Positions 53,790 to 62,566 of a DNA stretch of 64,000 nucleotides are shown here, one piece after another; the stretch's first letter is position 1, and each line of letters starts with the position of its first letter. The DNA is taken from contig JBBSLP010000020.1 in NCBI GenBank assembly GCA_038255145.1, forward strand, positions 13,288 through 77,287, written 5' to 3'. Source of the stretch: WHTX01 sp038255145. GTDB taxonomy: Bacteria > Actinomycetota > Acidimicrobiia > Acidimicrobiales > CAIXPF01. The notes below the pieces were generated by a model. That model saw only the letters and a list, made by a program, of their open reading frames with translations, did no database searches and had not been told where the DNA came from. The translations under genes were made by a program, and so were the position numbers.

Positions 53790-55268
53790 CTAGGCCCGTG
53801 CGTCCTGCCGGTTGCGTCGGATGGCCTGGACCACCACCACCGCCAACCCCAGGGACAGGATGGCCACGAAGATCGCCGCGTCCAGCGCCCCCCGCTCGGG
53901 CGCGCCGCGGGCCGACAACGGTGGCGGCGCCGCCCCGTCTCGCCGGCCCGGGGCGCCCACCGGGCCCTCCCCCTCCCCACCGTCCGCCGCCGACCCTCCC
54001 TGCGACGCCTCCTCCGAGCTCGCCCCTGCGGGCGGCCCCGCGGTCGACGCAGGTCCGGCGGTCGATGCCGGCCCCGCGGCACCGTCGACGCAACCCGCCG
54101 ATGCGGTGACCCCGGCGATGCGCAGGGCCGAACGGCGCAGGGCCGCGGCCGACAGCCGCCCGTCGGCCACGGCGTCCACGACGGCCCGGTGGGCGACAGG
54201 GGCATCGGCCACGTCGACGATGGCCAGGTCACCTCCGGCGGCCAGGAAGCGGACCACGGCGCCGGCGGCGTCCTCACGGTCCCGGATGGCGGCCATCCCC
54301 AGGGAGTCGCTGACCACCAGCCCGTCGAAGCCGTACTCCGTGCGCAGCAGCCCGTCGATGGCGGCACCGGAGAGGGAGGCGGGCTCGCCGTCGGTCAGGC
54401 CCGGCACCACCAGGTGGCCCACCATGACCGCCACCTCGGACCCGTGGGTCTCCAGTACCGAGGCGAAGGGCAGCAGGTCACGCTGCTCGAGCACGTCGAG
54501 GGAGGCCACGCTGGCCTCACCGTCGTGGGTGTCGGCGCTGGCCCGGCCGTGGCCGGGGAAGTGCTTGAGCACGGGCACGACACCGGCGTCGAGGTAGCCC
54601 TCGACCACGGCGTTCCCGTAGCGGGCCACCACGTCGGGGTCCTCGCTGAAGGACCGGGTGCCGATGGCCGGGCCCCCACCCACGTCGAGCACGGGGGCGA
54701 AGGCCATGAGCACCCCCGCGCCGCGCAGCTGACGGCCGTAGCGGGCGAAGGTGGCCCGCACCTGGGCCGGGGTCTGCGTGGCCGCCAGGGTCTGCGCCGC
54801 AGGCAGGGCGCCGAACACGGGGGCGAAGCGCTGCACCTCGCCGCCCTCCTCGTCCGAAGCCACCAGCACCGGCCCCACCCCGGGCATCGACGCCAGGCTC
54901 CGCACCGTGGCCGCCTCGGCCGGGGTCACCTCACCCGATGGCGTGAAGCCGCTGATGGTGCCGGCCGCCAGCCCGTCCCGGGCGCTGTCGGGATCGCCGA
55001 CCAGGGCCAGCAGCACCCGGCCGGCGAGGTCGTCAGGGCCGAGGCCGTCCACGTCAGGGCCGTCGACGGCAGGGCCGTCGACGTCGGGGCGGTCGCACGC
55101 CGCCGTGGTGGCCGCACCGGCGGCACCGGCCCGGCCGCTGACGACCGAGACCAGCGGGGCGAGGACAGCCAGGAGGGCCATGACCAGTAACGACGCCGCC
55201 ACCGGACTGCGCTCGGCAGGCCGGCGGCGGTGGTCACCGCGTCGTCCACCCCGGTCACCGGTCGCCAC
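53790..55268 (-). CDS. family 3 glycoside hydrolase (beta-N-acetylhexosaminidase-like), membrane-anchored
   Basis: A 492-residue GH3 enzyme. N-terminal hydrophobic SLLVMALLAVLAPLVSVVSG directs export. The fold shows VLVASDEEGGEVQRFAPVF, FAPVLDVGGGPAIGTRSFSEDPDV, LKHFPGHGRASADTH with the catalytic His/Asp, and DGLVVSDSLGMAAI with the nucleophile Asp. A C-terminal membrane helix (ALDAAIFVAILSLGLAVVVVQAI) ends in RRNR. The linker has tandem VDGPDVDG and PASTAG repeats. TACCCT (55278-55283, minus strand) is 9 bases before GTG 55268. Confidence 0.85.
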   Translation of the reverse strand: MATGDRGGRRGDHRRRPAERSPVAASLLVMALLAVLAPLVSVVSGRAGAAGAATTAACDRPDVDGPAVDGPDVDGLGPDDLAGRVLLALVGDPDSARDGLAAGTISGFTPSGEVTPAEAATVRSLASMPGVGPVLVASDEEGGEVQRFAPVFGALPAAQTLAATQTPAQVRATFARYGRQLRGAGVLMAFAPVLDVGGGPAIGTRSFSEDPDVVARYGNAVVEGYLDAGVVPVLKHFPGHGRASADTHDGEASVASLDVLEQRDLLPFASVLETHGSEVAVMVGHLVVPGLTDGEPASLSGAAIDGLLRTEYGFDGLVVSDSLGMAAIRDREDAAGAVVRFLAAGGDLAIVDVADAPVAHRAVVDAVADGRLSAAALRRSALRIAGVTASAGCVDGAAGPASTAGPASTAGPPAGASSEEASQGGSAADGGEGEGPVGAPGRRDGAAPPPLSARGAPERGALDAAIFVAILSLGLAVVVVQAIRRNRQDARA

Positions 55269-55319
55269 GCTGGGAGAAGGGTAGTCAGCGCAGCGTGGTC
55301 ATCAGGGGCGACCCCCAGC

Positions 55320-56705
55320 TCAGCCGTCGAGGTCCTTGGAAGCGGAGAGGAAGCTGAGGATGTCGCTGCGGGACAGCACCGAGCACGGTCGACCGCCGTC
55401 GAGCACGAGCAGGGCGGGGGCCGAGTCCAGCAGCTCGACGGCCAGGGCGATGGGCTGGCCCGACCCCACCGTGGGCAGGGCCGGGCCCATGACCTGGGAC
55501 ACGGGGCGGCCGACCACCGAGGCGTCCGAGAAGGCCCGCTCCATCAGCCGCAGCTCGTCCACCGCCCCCTGCACCTCGGCCGCGGCCAGGGGCAGTTCCC
55601 CCCGGGCCACGGGCAGCTGGGACAGGCCGTGCTCGTGCATGAGCCGCACCGCCTCCCGCACCGGGGTGTCGGGGCGCACGTAGACCAGCGAAGGCAGGGC
55701 GTTCTCCCCTGCGGCCCGTGAGGCGAGCACGTCGGCCACGGTGATGCCCTCGGACTCGAGGAACCCGTAGCGGGCCAGCCACTCGTCGTTGAAGACCTTG
55801 GACAGGTAGCCCCGGCCCGAGTCGGGGATGAGCACCACGACGAGGTCATCGGCGGTGAGGCGCTCGGCGACCCGTAGGGCGGCGGCCACGGCGGTGCCGC
55901 AGGAGCCGCCGATGAGCAGGCCCTCCTGGCGGGCCACCCGTCGGGCCATGAGGAAGCTGTCGCGGTCGGAGACGGCGATGACCTCGTCCACGATCGACTT
56001 GTCGTAGTTGGGGGGCCAGAAGTCCTCGCCGATGCCTTCGACGAGGTACGGACGCCCACTGCCCCCGGAGTAGACCGAACCCTCGGGGTCGGCGGCGATG
56101 ATGCGCACGCCGGGGTTCTGGGACTTGAGGTAGCGCCCCACCCCGGTCAGGGTGCCCCCGGTGCCGGCCCCGGCCACGAAGTGGGTGACGGTGCCGTCGG
56201 TCTGGCGCCAGATCTCGGGCCCCGTCGACGCCTCGTGGGCGGCGGGGTTGGCCGGGTTGAAGTACTGGTTGGGGCGAAAGGCGCCCGGGGTCTCCCGGGT
56301 CAGGCGCTCGGCCACCGAGTAGTACGAGGCAGGATCCTCGGGGGGCACGGCCACGGGGCACACCACCACCTCGGCCCCGTAGGCCCGCAGCAGGGCCACC
56401 TTCTCCGGGGCCACCTTGTCGGTCATGACGAAGACGCACGAGTAGCCCCGCTGGGCAGCGACGATGGCCAGACCCACGCCGGTGTTGCCCGACGTCGGCT
56501 CGACGATGGTGCCCCCGGGCAGCAGGAGCCCAGCCCGCTCGGCCTCGTCGATCATGGCCACCGCAGGGCGGTCCTTGACGCTGCCGCCGGGGTTGGTGGT
56601 CTCGAGCTTGGCCACGACGGGGCAGGCGAGGCCCTCGGCCACGCGGCGCAGGCGGACCATCGGCGTACCGCCGATGAGGGACAGCACCGAGTCAGCGATC
56701 TCCAT
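55320..56705 (-). CDS. cbs: cystathionine beta-synthase
   Basis: A 461-residue PLP enzyme joining homocysteine and serine. The PLP lysine is K44 in NPGGSVKDRPA, and TSGNTGVGLAIV and GAGTGGTLTGVG bind cofactor. The C-terminal 110 residues are paired CBS domains (RPDTPVREAVRLMHEHGLSQ and VSQVMGPALPTV). ATG 56705 is chosen over the GTG-type start at 56729. Works with the cystathionine gamma enzyme in this window. Confidence 0.9.
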   Translation of the reverse strand: MEIADSVLSLIGGTPMVRLRRVAEGLACPVVAKLETTNPGGSVKDRPAVAMIDEAERAGLLLPGGTIVEPTSGNTGVGLAIVAAQRGYSCVFVMTDKVAPEKVALLRAYGAEVVVCPVAVPPEDPASYYSVAERLTRETPGAFRPNQYFNPANPAAHEASTGPEIWRQTDGTVTHFVAGAGTGGTLTGVGRYLKSQNPGVRIIAADPEGSVYSGGSGRPYLVEGIGEDFWPPNYDKSIVDEVIAVSDRDSFLMARRVARQEGLLIGGSCGTAVAAALRVAERLTADDLVVVLIPDSGRGYLSKVFNDEWLARYGFLESEGITVADVLASRAAGENALPSLVYVRPDTPVREAVRLMHEHGLSQLPVARGELPLAAAEVQGAVDELRLMERAFSDASVVGRPVSQVMGPALPTVGSGQPIALAVELLDSAPALLVLDGGRPCSVLSRSDILSFLSASKDLDG

Positions 56706-56788
56706 GTCGCCAAGTGTGGCGCGCTCCACGGGCCCAGGCCGGCGTCAGCGAGCAGCCGACGCCGGCAGCGGGGACCAGCCCTCCCGGC

Positions 56789-57841
56789 TCAGCGGTGGGT
56801 GGCGGCGGGGCGGGCCGGGGGGCGCACGGGGGCGGGGCAGCAGCCGTCGGGGCAGCGGTCGGGCCGGGCGCCCAGCCGGCCGATGGCCACCCGCCGGCCG
56901 TCATCGGGCTGGGACCGCTCCTCGATGAGCTCACGGATCATGGAAACGAAGCGGGGGTGGGTGCCCACGGTGGGCACCCGGTGGAAGCCCAGGCCCAACT
57001 TGGCGGCGTCGGCCGCGGCCACGATGTCGAGGTCGTAGAGCACCTCGACGTGGTCGGACACGAAGCCCACGGGCACGACGACGACTTCGTCGACCCCCGC
57101 GTCGGCCAGGGTGACCAGGTGGTCGCTGACGTCAGGCCCCAGCCACGGGACCTGGGGAGGACCGGAGCGGGACTGGTACACGACGTCGAAGGGCACGTCG
57201 GTGCCCGTGGCCTCGCTGACCAGGCGGGAGGCCTCGAAGAGCTGGGCCTCGTAGTCGCAGCGCTCGGCCATGGCCCCGGGGATGGAGTGGGCCGTGAAGA
57301 TCAACCTGAGGGTACGACCGGAGAAATCTCCCCGGCCACCCAGAACACGGTTCAGGAAATCGGCCTGGGCGCCGATGAAACCGGGGTGGTTGAAGAACGG
57401 ACGCAGCTTGTCGATCTGGGGAGCGGTGGGACCCACCGCGTCCCTGGCGCCGGCGATGTCCTCCCGGTACTGCCGGCACGACGAGTACGAGCTCCACGCC
57501 GAGGTGGCGAAGGCCACCACGCGCTGCACCCCGTCGGCGGCCATGCGGGCCACGGTGTCGGCCAGCATGGGGTGCCAGTTGCGGTTGCCGAAGTACACGG
57601 GCAGATCGATGCCCGCGGCGGCCAGTTCGACCTCCAGCGCGGCGATCAGAGCCCGGTTCTGGTCGTTGATGGGGCTGCGACCCCCGAAGAGGTCGTAGTG
57701 CCGGCCCACCTCCACCAGCCGTTCGCGGGGCACGCCCCGACCTTTCGTGACGTTCTCCAGGAAGGGAACGACGTCCTCGGGACGCTCGGGCCCCCCGAAG
57801 GACAGCACGAGCACGGCGTCGTAGGGGACTTCGGCCACCAC
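56789..57841 (-). CDS. cpfC: ferrochelatase (coproporphyrin-type)
   Basis: A 350-residue chelatase of heme synthesis. Landmarks are YDAVLVLSFGGPERPEDV, LPVYFGNRNWHPML, VAFATSAWSSYSSCRQY, RLIFTAHSIPGAMAE and PVGFVSDHVEVLYDLD. As in other actinobacteria, a Cys in SSYSSC plus CPDGCC near the C-terminus suits a [2Fe-2S] cluster. By lineage this would insert iron into coproporphyrin III. GTG 57841 has a GAGG sequence upstream; the TTG at 57874 is an alternative. Confidence 0.9.
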   Translation of the reverse strand: MVAEVPYDAVLVLSFGGPERPEDVVPFLENVTKGRGVPRERLVEVGRHYDLFGGRSPINDQNRALIAALEVELAAAGIDLPVYFGNRNWHPMLADTVARMAADGVQRVVAFATSAWSSYSSCRQYREDIAGARDAVGPTAPQIDKLRPFFNHPGFIGAQADFLNRVLGGRGDFSGRTLRLIFTAHSIPGAMAERCDYEAQLFEASRLVSEATGTDVPFDVVYQSRSGPPQVPWLGPDVSDHLVTLADAGVDEVVVVPVGFVSDHVEVLYDLDIVAAADAAKLGLGFHRVPTVGTHPRFVSMIRELIEERSQPDDGRRVAIGRLGARPDRCPDGCCPAPVRPPARPAATHR

Positions 57842-57900
57842 CCGATCCTCACCGTCGCCGGATGCCTGCGCCAAACCATGGGCCTGCCAGGGCGTATCCC

Positions 57901-57916
57901 GGTAGGGAAACCTACC
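57901..57916. promoter_or_regulatory. palindromic hairpin in the ferrochelatase upstream region
   Basis: GGTAGG-GAAA-CCTACC, a perfect 6-bp inverted repeat around GAAA, between the divergent ferrochelatase and secreted-protein genes. An operator or a small RNA hairpin. Confidence 0.4.
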
Positions 57917-58008
57917 CGCGAGGGCCTCTCAGCAGGTCCGGCGGCGCGTGGCGGATCAACCCGACCGTTACGATCGAAGAAGTTCTGAAGGGACGATCGC
58001 GACCCACA

Positions 58009-58635
58009 ATGCAACGCTTCTTCCGTGACATCGCCGCCGGCGTCCAGACGCTGCGCTTCCTCACCGCCCTCGTGATGTCGGCTGCGGTCACCACCGCCGT
58101 CGCCGGGCCCATGGCCTACCAGGCGTTGTCCTACGACCCGCAGGCCGCCGTCCTCGGCCAGGCCTCCAGCGCCACCCGCCCCAACGGCCCCGTCGACGGC
58201 GGTGCGGCTCCGCAGACCACCACCAGGCCCACACCCTCGTCGGCCGCGGCCACCACCGGCGCCTCCACCACCGCCGCTCCGACCACGGCCGCTCCGACCA
58301 CGGCCGCTCCGACCACGGCGGCGCCGACCACGGCCGCTCCGGCCACGACCGCGGCGCCGCGGACGACGACCACGCTGGCCATCTACAACCCCCCGACCAC
58401 GGACACCTTCGCCGAGGTCACCGTCCCCACGTTGCCCGCCCCACCGGTGGTGACCGCGCCCACGACGCCCCCACCCGTGGTGACCTCGCCGGTGACGCCC
58501 ACCACCATCGTCGGCCCCGTCGTGACCGCCCCTCCCATCACCAGCCCGTGGTGGTACGCCAAGACGGACTGCGGGGACGGCACCGCCCACGAGCTCGACG
58601 AGAACCAGTCCGGCAACTGCGACCAGCAGGGCTGA
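58009..58635 (+). CDS. Thr/Pro-rich exported protein
   Basis: A 208-residue protein. The N-terminal hydrophobic segment (TLRFLTALVMSAAVTTAVAGPMAY) looks like a signal or anchor. Residues about 75-115 are tandem TTAAP repeats encoded by near-identical 15-bp units (roughly 58267-58344). Many TTPP and TAPP segments follow. The tail has two Cys (WYAKTDCGDG and SGNCDQQG) that could form a disulfide. Function unknown; a cell-wall spacer is possible. Confidence 0.7.
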   Translation: MQRFFRDIAAGVQTLRFLTALVMSAAVTTAVAGPMAYQALSYDPQAAVLGQASSATRPNGPVDGGAAPQTTTRPTPSSAAATTGASTTAAPTTAAPTTAAPTTAAPTTAAPATTAAPRTTTTLAIYNPPTTDTFAEVTVPTLPAPPVVTAPTTPPPVVTSPVTPTTIVGPVVTAPPITSPWWYAKTDCGDGTAHELDENQSGNCDQQG

Positions 58636-58736
58636 CGGTGACGATGGGGTGGGGCCTGCGTCTGCTGCGGTAGGACCCACGGCGTCTGTGTGGCCCATGG
58701 CGGCACTAGCGCCGCTCAGCGTGGCACTATGACCAC

Positions 58737-59696
58737 ATGCGCAGGTTGCTGGCTGGCTTCGCCCTGACCCTCGGCCTCGTGGCCGCGTCGTTGGCCTGGT
58801 GGGGGTTCACCCTCGACCGCACGGTCGGCGACCCGGCCCGGACGGCCAGGGTGACCGACGTGCTGTTGCAGGACGAGGCCGTGCAGAACGGCTTCGTCGA
58901 TGCCACGGCGACGGCCATCAACCAGACCCTGCCCCCCGAGGCCCGGGGCCTGATCAGCCGGGCCCAGATCGACGCCGCCGCCCGGGCGGCGGTGGAGAGC
59001 CCCGCCACCCAGGACGACCTGAGGGCCACGTTGGCCCAGGTCCACAGCTACGTGGTCGGGGCCGCCGACCAGCCGCCCCTGCTCAGTGCCGGGGCGCTCG
59101 ACGCCGCCGTTCGCCAGCAGCTGGTGGCGTTGGACCCCGCCCTCGCCCCCAGCGTGGCCGCCATGGCGCCCCTGGCCATCCGCCTTCCCGACCAGGGCCT
59201 CGAGGTGGCCCGCACGTCGCGTGAGTGGCTGGCCGACGCCACCCGGATCGCCGCCATCGTGGCCTGCCTGGCCGTGGCCGTGGCCCTGGTGACCAGCCCC
59301 CGCCGCTCGGCCATCATGCGCCGTGCGGGCTGGTGGGCCCTGGTCACGGGGGGTCTGTGGGTGGTGCTCCGCTTCGCCGTGCCCCCGCTGGCCGCCGAAG
59401 TGCTGCCGGCGGGCGCTGGGCTCATCGGTGGGCTGGCCACGGCCGCGTCCGAGTCCATGCTGTGGCCGGGCCTGATCCTGGTGGCCGCAGGCAACATCCT
59501 GTTCCTGGGGGGGAGCCTGGTCGACTGGGGCGCCCGCGAACGGCGGGCCCGAGTCGACCATCGCCCCACCACGTACGGGGACGCGGGGTGGGCCACGACG
59601 GTACCCGAGGCCTGGCAGACGACGTACGTGGACGACGGCGCCAAGCCCGCCCAGCCAGCACCGGCCGCCCAGCCCGCCGCCCAGCGTCGCTCGTAA
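58737..59696 (+). CDS. membrane protein of unknown function
   Basis: A 319-residue membrane protein. It has a signal-like first helix (LLAGFALTLGLVAASLAWW) and three later ones (IAAIVACLAVAVALV, WWALVTGGLWVVLRFAVPPL and MLWPGLILVAAGNILFLGG). The loop between (about 30-170) is a soluble helical domain. The C-terminus is Pro/Ala-rich. No family recognised. Followed 8 bp later by an ABC-type binding lipoprotein, possibly co-transcribed. Confidence 0.7.
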   Translation: MRRLLAGFALTLGLVAASLAWWGFTLDRTVGDPARTARVTDVLLQDEAVQNGFVDATATAINQTLPPEARGLISRAQIDAAARAAVESPATQDDLRATLAQVHSYVVGAADQPPLLSAGALDAAVRQQLVALDPALAPSVAAMAPLAIRLPDQGLEVARTSREWLADATRIAAIVACLAVAVALVTSPRRSAIMRRAGWWALVTGGLWVVLRFAVPPLAAEVLPAGAGLIGGLATAASESMLWPGLILVAAGNILFLGGSLVDWGARERRARVDHRPTTYGDAGWATTVPEAWQTTYVDDGAKPAQPAPAAQPAAQRRS

Positions 59697-59704
59697 CCAG
59701 ACCG

Positions 59705-60721
59705 GTGCGGGCGAATCGACGTCGAATCGACGGCCGGGTCTCCACAGCCCTCCTGGTGCTGGTCATGGCCGTGCTGGCCGCGGCGTGCACCAGCGGCGGC
59801 TCGTCGTACGCCGGACTGGGACCGACGGCCGAGTCGGCCCCCGTCACCAGGGCCGCCCTGGTGCCAGGGCCGGCCACCGGCCCGACCGGGGTCACCGGTG
59901 GCTTCCCCGTCACCGTGCAGGGGGCCAACGGCACGGTGACCCTCGACGCCCAGCCCCGCCGCATCGTGTCCCTGTCGGCCTCGGCCACCGAGACGCTGTG
60001 GGCCGTGGGTGGGGGGCCTCAGGTGGTGGCCGTGGACGACGGTTCGAACTACCCCGACGGCGTACCGGCCACGACGCTCTCCGCGTACCAGCCCGACGTC
60101 GACGCCATCGTCGGTTACCAGCCCGACCTGGTCATCCTGGCCGACGACGTGGACGACATCGCCGCCGCCCTGGGCCACGAGGGCATCGCCGTGCTCGTAC
60201 AGCCGGCCCCCCTCGACCTGGCCCAGGCCTACGGCTACATCACCCAGCTCGGCCTGGTCACCGGCCACGCCGCCGAGGGGGCAGCCACGGCCACCGCGCT
60301 CGAGCAGGGCCTGGCCGACGCCGCGGCCACGTTGCCGGCCCGGACGACGCCGCTGCGCTACGTGCACGAGCTCGACGACAGCGGTTACACGGTCACCTCG
60401 CCCACCTTCATCGGCCAGGTGTACGGCCTGGCCGGCCTGGTGAGCATCGCCGACGCCGCCGACGACGGCACCGGCCTGCCCCGGCTGTCGACCCAGTTCG
60501 TGGTCCAGGAGGACCCCGACCTGATCGTGCTGGCCGACACCGTGTGCTGTGCGCAGAACGCGGTGACCGTGGCCGCCCGGCCGGGGTGGGGGCAACTGAC
60601 GGCGGTGACCCAGGGCCGGGTGATCGCCGTGGACGACGACGTGGCGTCGCGGTGGGGGCCGCGGCTGGTCGAGCTGCTGCAGGCCGTGGTGCACGCCGCG
60701 GCCACGGTGCCATCCGGCTAG
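59705..60721 (+). CDS. ABC-type substrate-binding lipoprotein (BtuF/FepB-like)
   Basis: A 338-residue periplasmic-binding-type protein. Signal MRANRRRIDGRV, hydrophobic LLVLVMAVLAAAC with lipid Cys at 28. The family start TLDAQPRRIVSLSASATETLWAVG is followed by YQPDLVILADDVDDIAAAL. These proteins bind cobalamin, heme or ferric siderophores. No permease or ATPase gene is adjacent. The 18-bp CGAATCG motif (site 3) encodes part of the signal peptide. Confidence 0.82.
   Translation: MRANRRRIDGRVSTALLVLVMAVLAAACTSGGSSYAGLGPTAESAPVTRAALVPGPATGPTGVTGGFPVTVQGANGTVTLDAQPRRIVSLSASATETLWAVGGGPQVVAVDDGSNYPDGVPATTLSAYQPDVDAIVGYQPDLVILADDVDDIAAALGHEGIAVLVQPAPLDLAQAYGYITQLGLVTGHAAEGAATATALEQGLADAAATLPARTTPLRYVHELDDSGYTVTSPTFIGQVYGLAGLVSIADAADDGTGLPRLSTQFVVQEDPDLIVLADTVCCAQNAVTVAARPGWGQLTAVTQGRVIAVDDDVASRWGPRLVELLQAVVHAAATVPSG
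59712..59729. repeat. 18-bp CGAATCG-N4-CGAWTCG motif, site 3
   Basis: CGAATCG ACGT CGAATCG within codons 3-9 of the binding lipoprotein, directly after its GTG start. Confidence 0.7.
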
Positions 60722-60766
60722 ACAGGCGGGCGCGCAGCCAGTGGGCACCACGGGGGTGGAGGGGCC

Positions 60767-61779
60767 ATGGACATCGAGCAGGCGCGGGCCGCCGCGGCGT
60801 CGGGTCGGCTCCCCGCGGGCATCTACAGCGACCCCGGCGTGCACCAGCTCGAACGGGACCGCCTGTTCTCGCGCACGTGGCAGTTCCTGGCCCACGAATC
60901 CGAGATCCCCGAACCCGGGGACTACGTGGTCCGACGCATCGTCGACGATTCCTTCATCGTGGTCCGTGATGAGTCGATTGCAACTGGAAGATCGGGGCCG
61001 AGAACTTCTGCGGCGACTCGTACCACACCCCCCACACCCACGTGAGCGTGGTCGAGATCGGCCTGTTCCTCGAGCCCAAGGGCCACAAGCGCAAGGAAGG
61101 GGCGCTGTGGTTCGCCGGGGTGGGCGGGGGCACGACCTACAAGCTGCCCACGACGGATGTCGACGAGAACCTGGCCTACATCGGCTACCCGCCCGAGATG
61201 GTGGCGCGCATGAAGGCGGTGTGGTCCGAGGCCCAGCTCGACCTGGTGGGGCGCAAGGGCTTCGTGGTCTCGGCCACGACGGTGTTCCCCAACCTGAGCC
61301 TGGTCCACAACTGGCCCAAGGTGCATCGGGGTGGGCACGTGGTGCCCTTCATCTCGCTGCGGTTGTGGCAGCCGCTGGGACCGACGTCGACCGAGGTGAG
61401 CTCGTGGTTCGTCGTCGATCGCCTGGCGCCGGACTGGTACAAGGAGGCGTCGTACCGGGCCTACCTGATGTCCTTCGGGACGTCGGGCATGTTCGAGCAG
61501 GACGACGTGGAGAACTGGACGTCCATGACCTCGGTGGCCAAGGGCCGCTTGGCGGCGTCGGTCGAGCTCGACGGCTCCATGGGCCTGGCTCCCGGGGGTG
61601 GCACCCTGCGCCCACCGCTCGAGGACTGGCCCGGCCCGGGCACGGCCCACGTGGGCTACGGCGAGTACAACCAGCGCCAGTACCTGGGCCTGTGGGCCGA
61701 CCTGGTGTCCCCTTCGAGGCCGCCGGGCTGCCGGCCCCGGCCGACACCGTGGCCCAGGTCGAGGCGACCCGGTTCCTGA
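60767..61779 (+). pseudogene. aromatic-ring dioxygenase alpha subunit with Rieske-domain deletion
   Basis: The first 75 codons are a normal alpha-subunit start (YSDPGVHQLERDRLFSRTWQFLAHESEIPEPGDYVVRR, then SFIVVRDE). From 60973 a different frame continues with DCNWKIGAENFCGDSYHTPHTH, the catalytic non-heme iron site (Asp and two His). About 110-130 residues between, which normally carry the Rieske Cys/His ligands, are missing. The junction also shifts the frame, so no working enzyme can be made. The end is also odd: after LGLWADLV the frame runs into the beta subunit. Confidence 0.72.
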
Positions 61780-62252
61780 CCGTGGAAGCGCGGTTGCTGG
61801 ACCTCGGGCGCTACCAGGAGTGGCTGGGCCTGCTGCATGCGGATGTGCGCTACCGCATGCCCGTGCAGGTGACGGCGGCCCGGGGGTCGGTGGGGGGCCT
61901 GCTGGGGGCCATGGACCACTTCGACGAGGACCACTACTCCCTGGCCAAGCGGGTGCAGCGGCTGGTGGGCAGCCATGCGTGGACCGAGGACCCGCCGTCG
62001 CGCATGCGCCGCTTCGTGACCAACGTGTGGGTGGGTGAGGCCGTCGAGAGCGGCGGCGGCGGGGTCGAGTGGCCGGTGGTCAGCAACCTGCTGCTGTTCC
62101 GCAGTCGCTCGGATGTGCGGCCGCCGGACCTGGTGTCGGCCGAGCGCTCCGACGTGCTGGCGGTGACGCCGGCCGGCCTGCGCCTGCTGTCGAGGCTGAT
62201 CACCGTGGACGAGGCTGTGCTCCGCACCCAGAACCTGGCCGTGTTCCTGTGA
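61749..62252 (+). CDS. aromatic-ring dioxygenase beta subunit
   Basis: A 167-residue small subunit of the NTF2-like fold. Typical are EATRFLTVEARLLDLGRYQEWLGLLHADVRYRMPVQV and WTEDPPSRMRRFVTNVWV. GTG 61749 is the best start in frame, but the frame upstream also reads like a natural subunit N-terminus (PFEAAGLPAPADTV), so its own start may have been lost in a second deletion. Without an intact alpha subunit the protein would be inactive. It is coupled to the next ORF by GTGA. Confidence 0.78.
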   Translation: MAQVEATRFLTVEARLLDLGRYQEWLGLLHADVRYRMPVQVTAARGSVGGLLGAMDHFDEDHYSLAKRVQRLVGSHAWTEDPPSRMRRFVTNVWVGEAVESGGGGVEWPVVSNLLLFRSRSDVRPPDLVSAERSDVLAVTPAGLRLLSRLITVDEAVLRTQNLAVFL

Positions 62253-62566
62253 CCGCCCACGGTGGGACGGCCGACCGGGGCGGGGATGGGGACCGGGCTC
62301 CGATCCATCGAATCGATATCGATTCGGCGGAACACATTGGCCACGCTGACCAGGGCTTCTTGCCGCTGGCCAACGAGTTCGCCGAGGTCAGGGTCCGGCT
62401 GGTGCGCACCGGCAACGGCGTGCGGCTGGAGATCACCTCCCCCCGGACCGGCCACGCCGTGCGCTTGTGCCCCCTGGAGCTCGAGGCCCTGGCCCGCCAG
62501 CCACCGGCCTTCTTCTCCACCCTGGTGGCCGGCGACGGCACCGCGGCCGACGGGCGAGCGACATGA
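62249..62566 (+). CDS. small conserved protein of the dioxygenase cluster
   Basis: A 105-residue ORF overlapping the beta-subunit stop (GTGA) and the SDR start (ATGA), so it is probably a true gene in the transcript. The core LANEFAEVRVRLVRTGNGVRLEI and CPLELEALARQPPAF resembles a small protein often found next to dihydrodiol dehydrogenases in actinobacteria. The first 30 residues, including the site-4 motif, are low complexity and may be an extension. Confidence 0.6.
   Translation: MTAHGGTADRGGDGDRAPIHRIDIDSAEHIGHADQGFLPLANEFAEVRVRLVRTGNGVRLEITSPRTGHAVRLCPLELEALARQPPAFFSTLVAGDGTAADGRAT
62309..62326. repeat. 18-bp CGAATCG-N4-CGAWTCG motif, site 4
   Basis: CGAATCGATATCGATTCG, a perfect 18-bp palindrome, near the 5' end of the small ORF of the dioxygenase cluster. 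Confidence 0.75.

Noticed and set aside
60722..60766. Possible separate promoter for the dioxygenase cluster
   Set aside because: No TANNNT hexamer in the right place and no operator-like palindrome found in this short gap.
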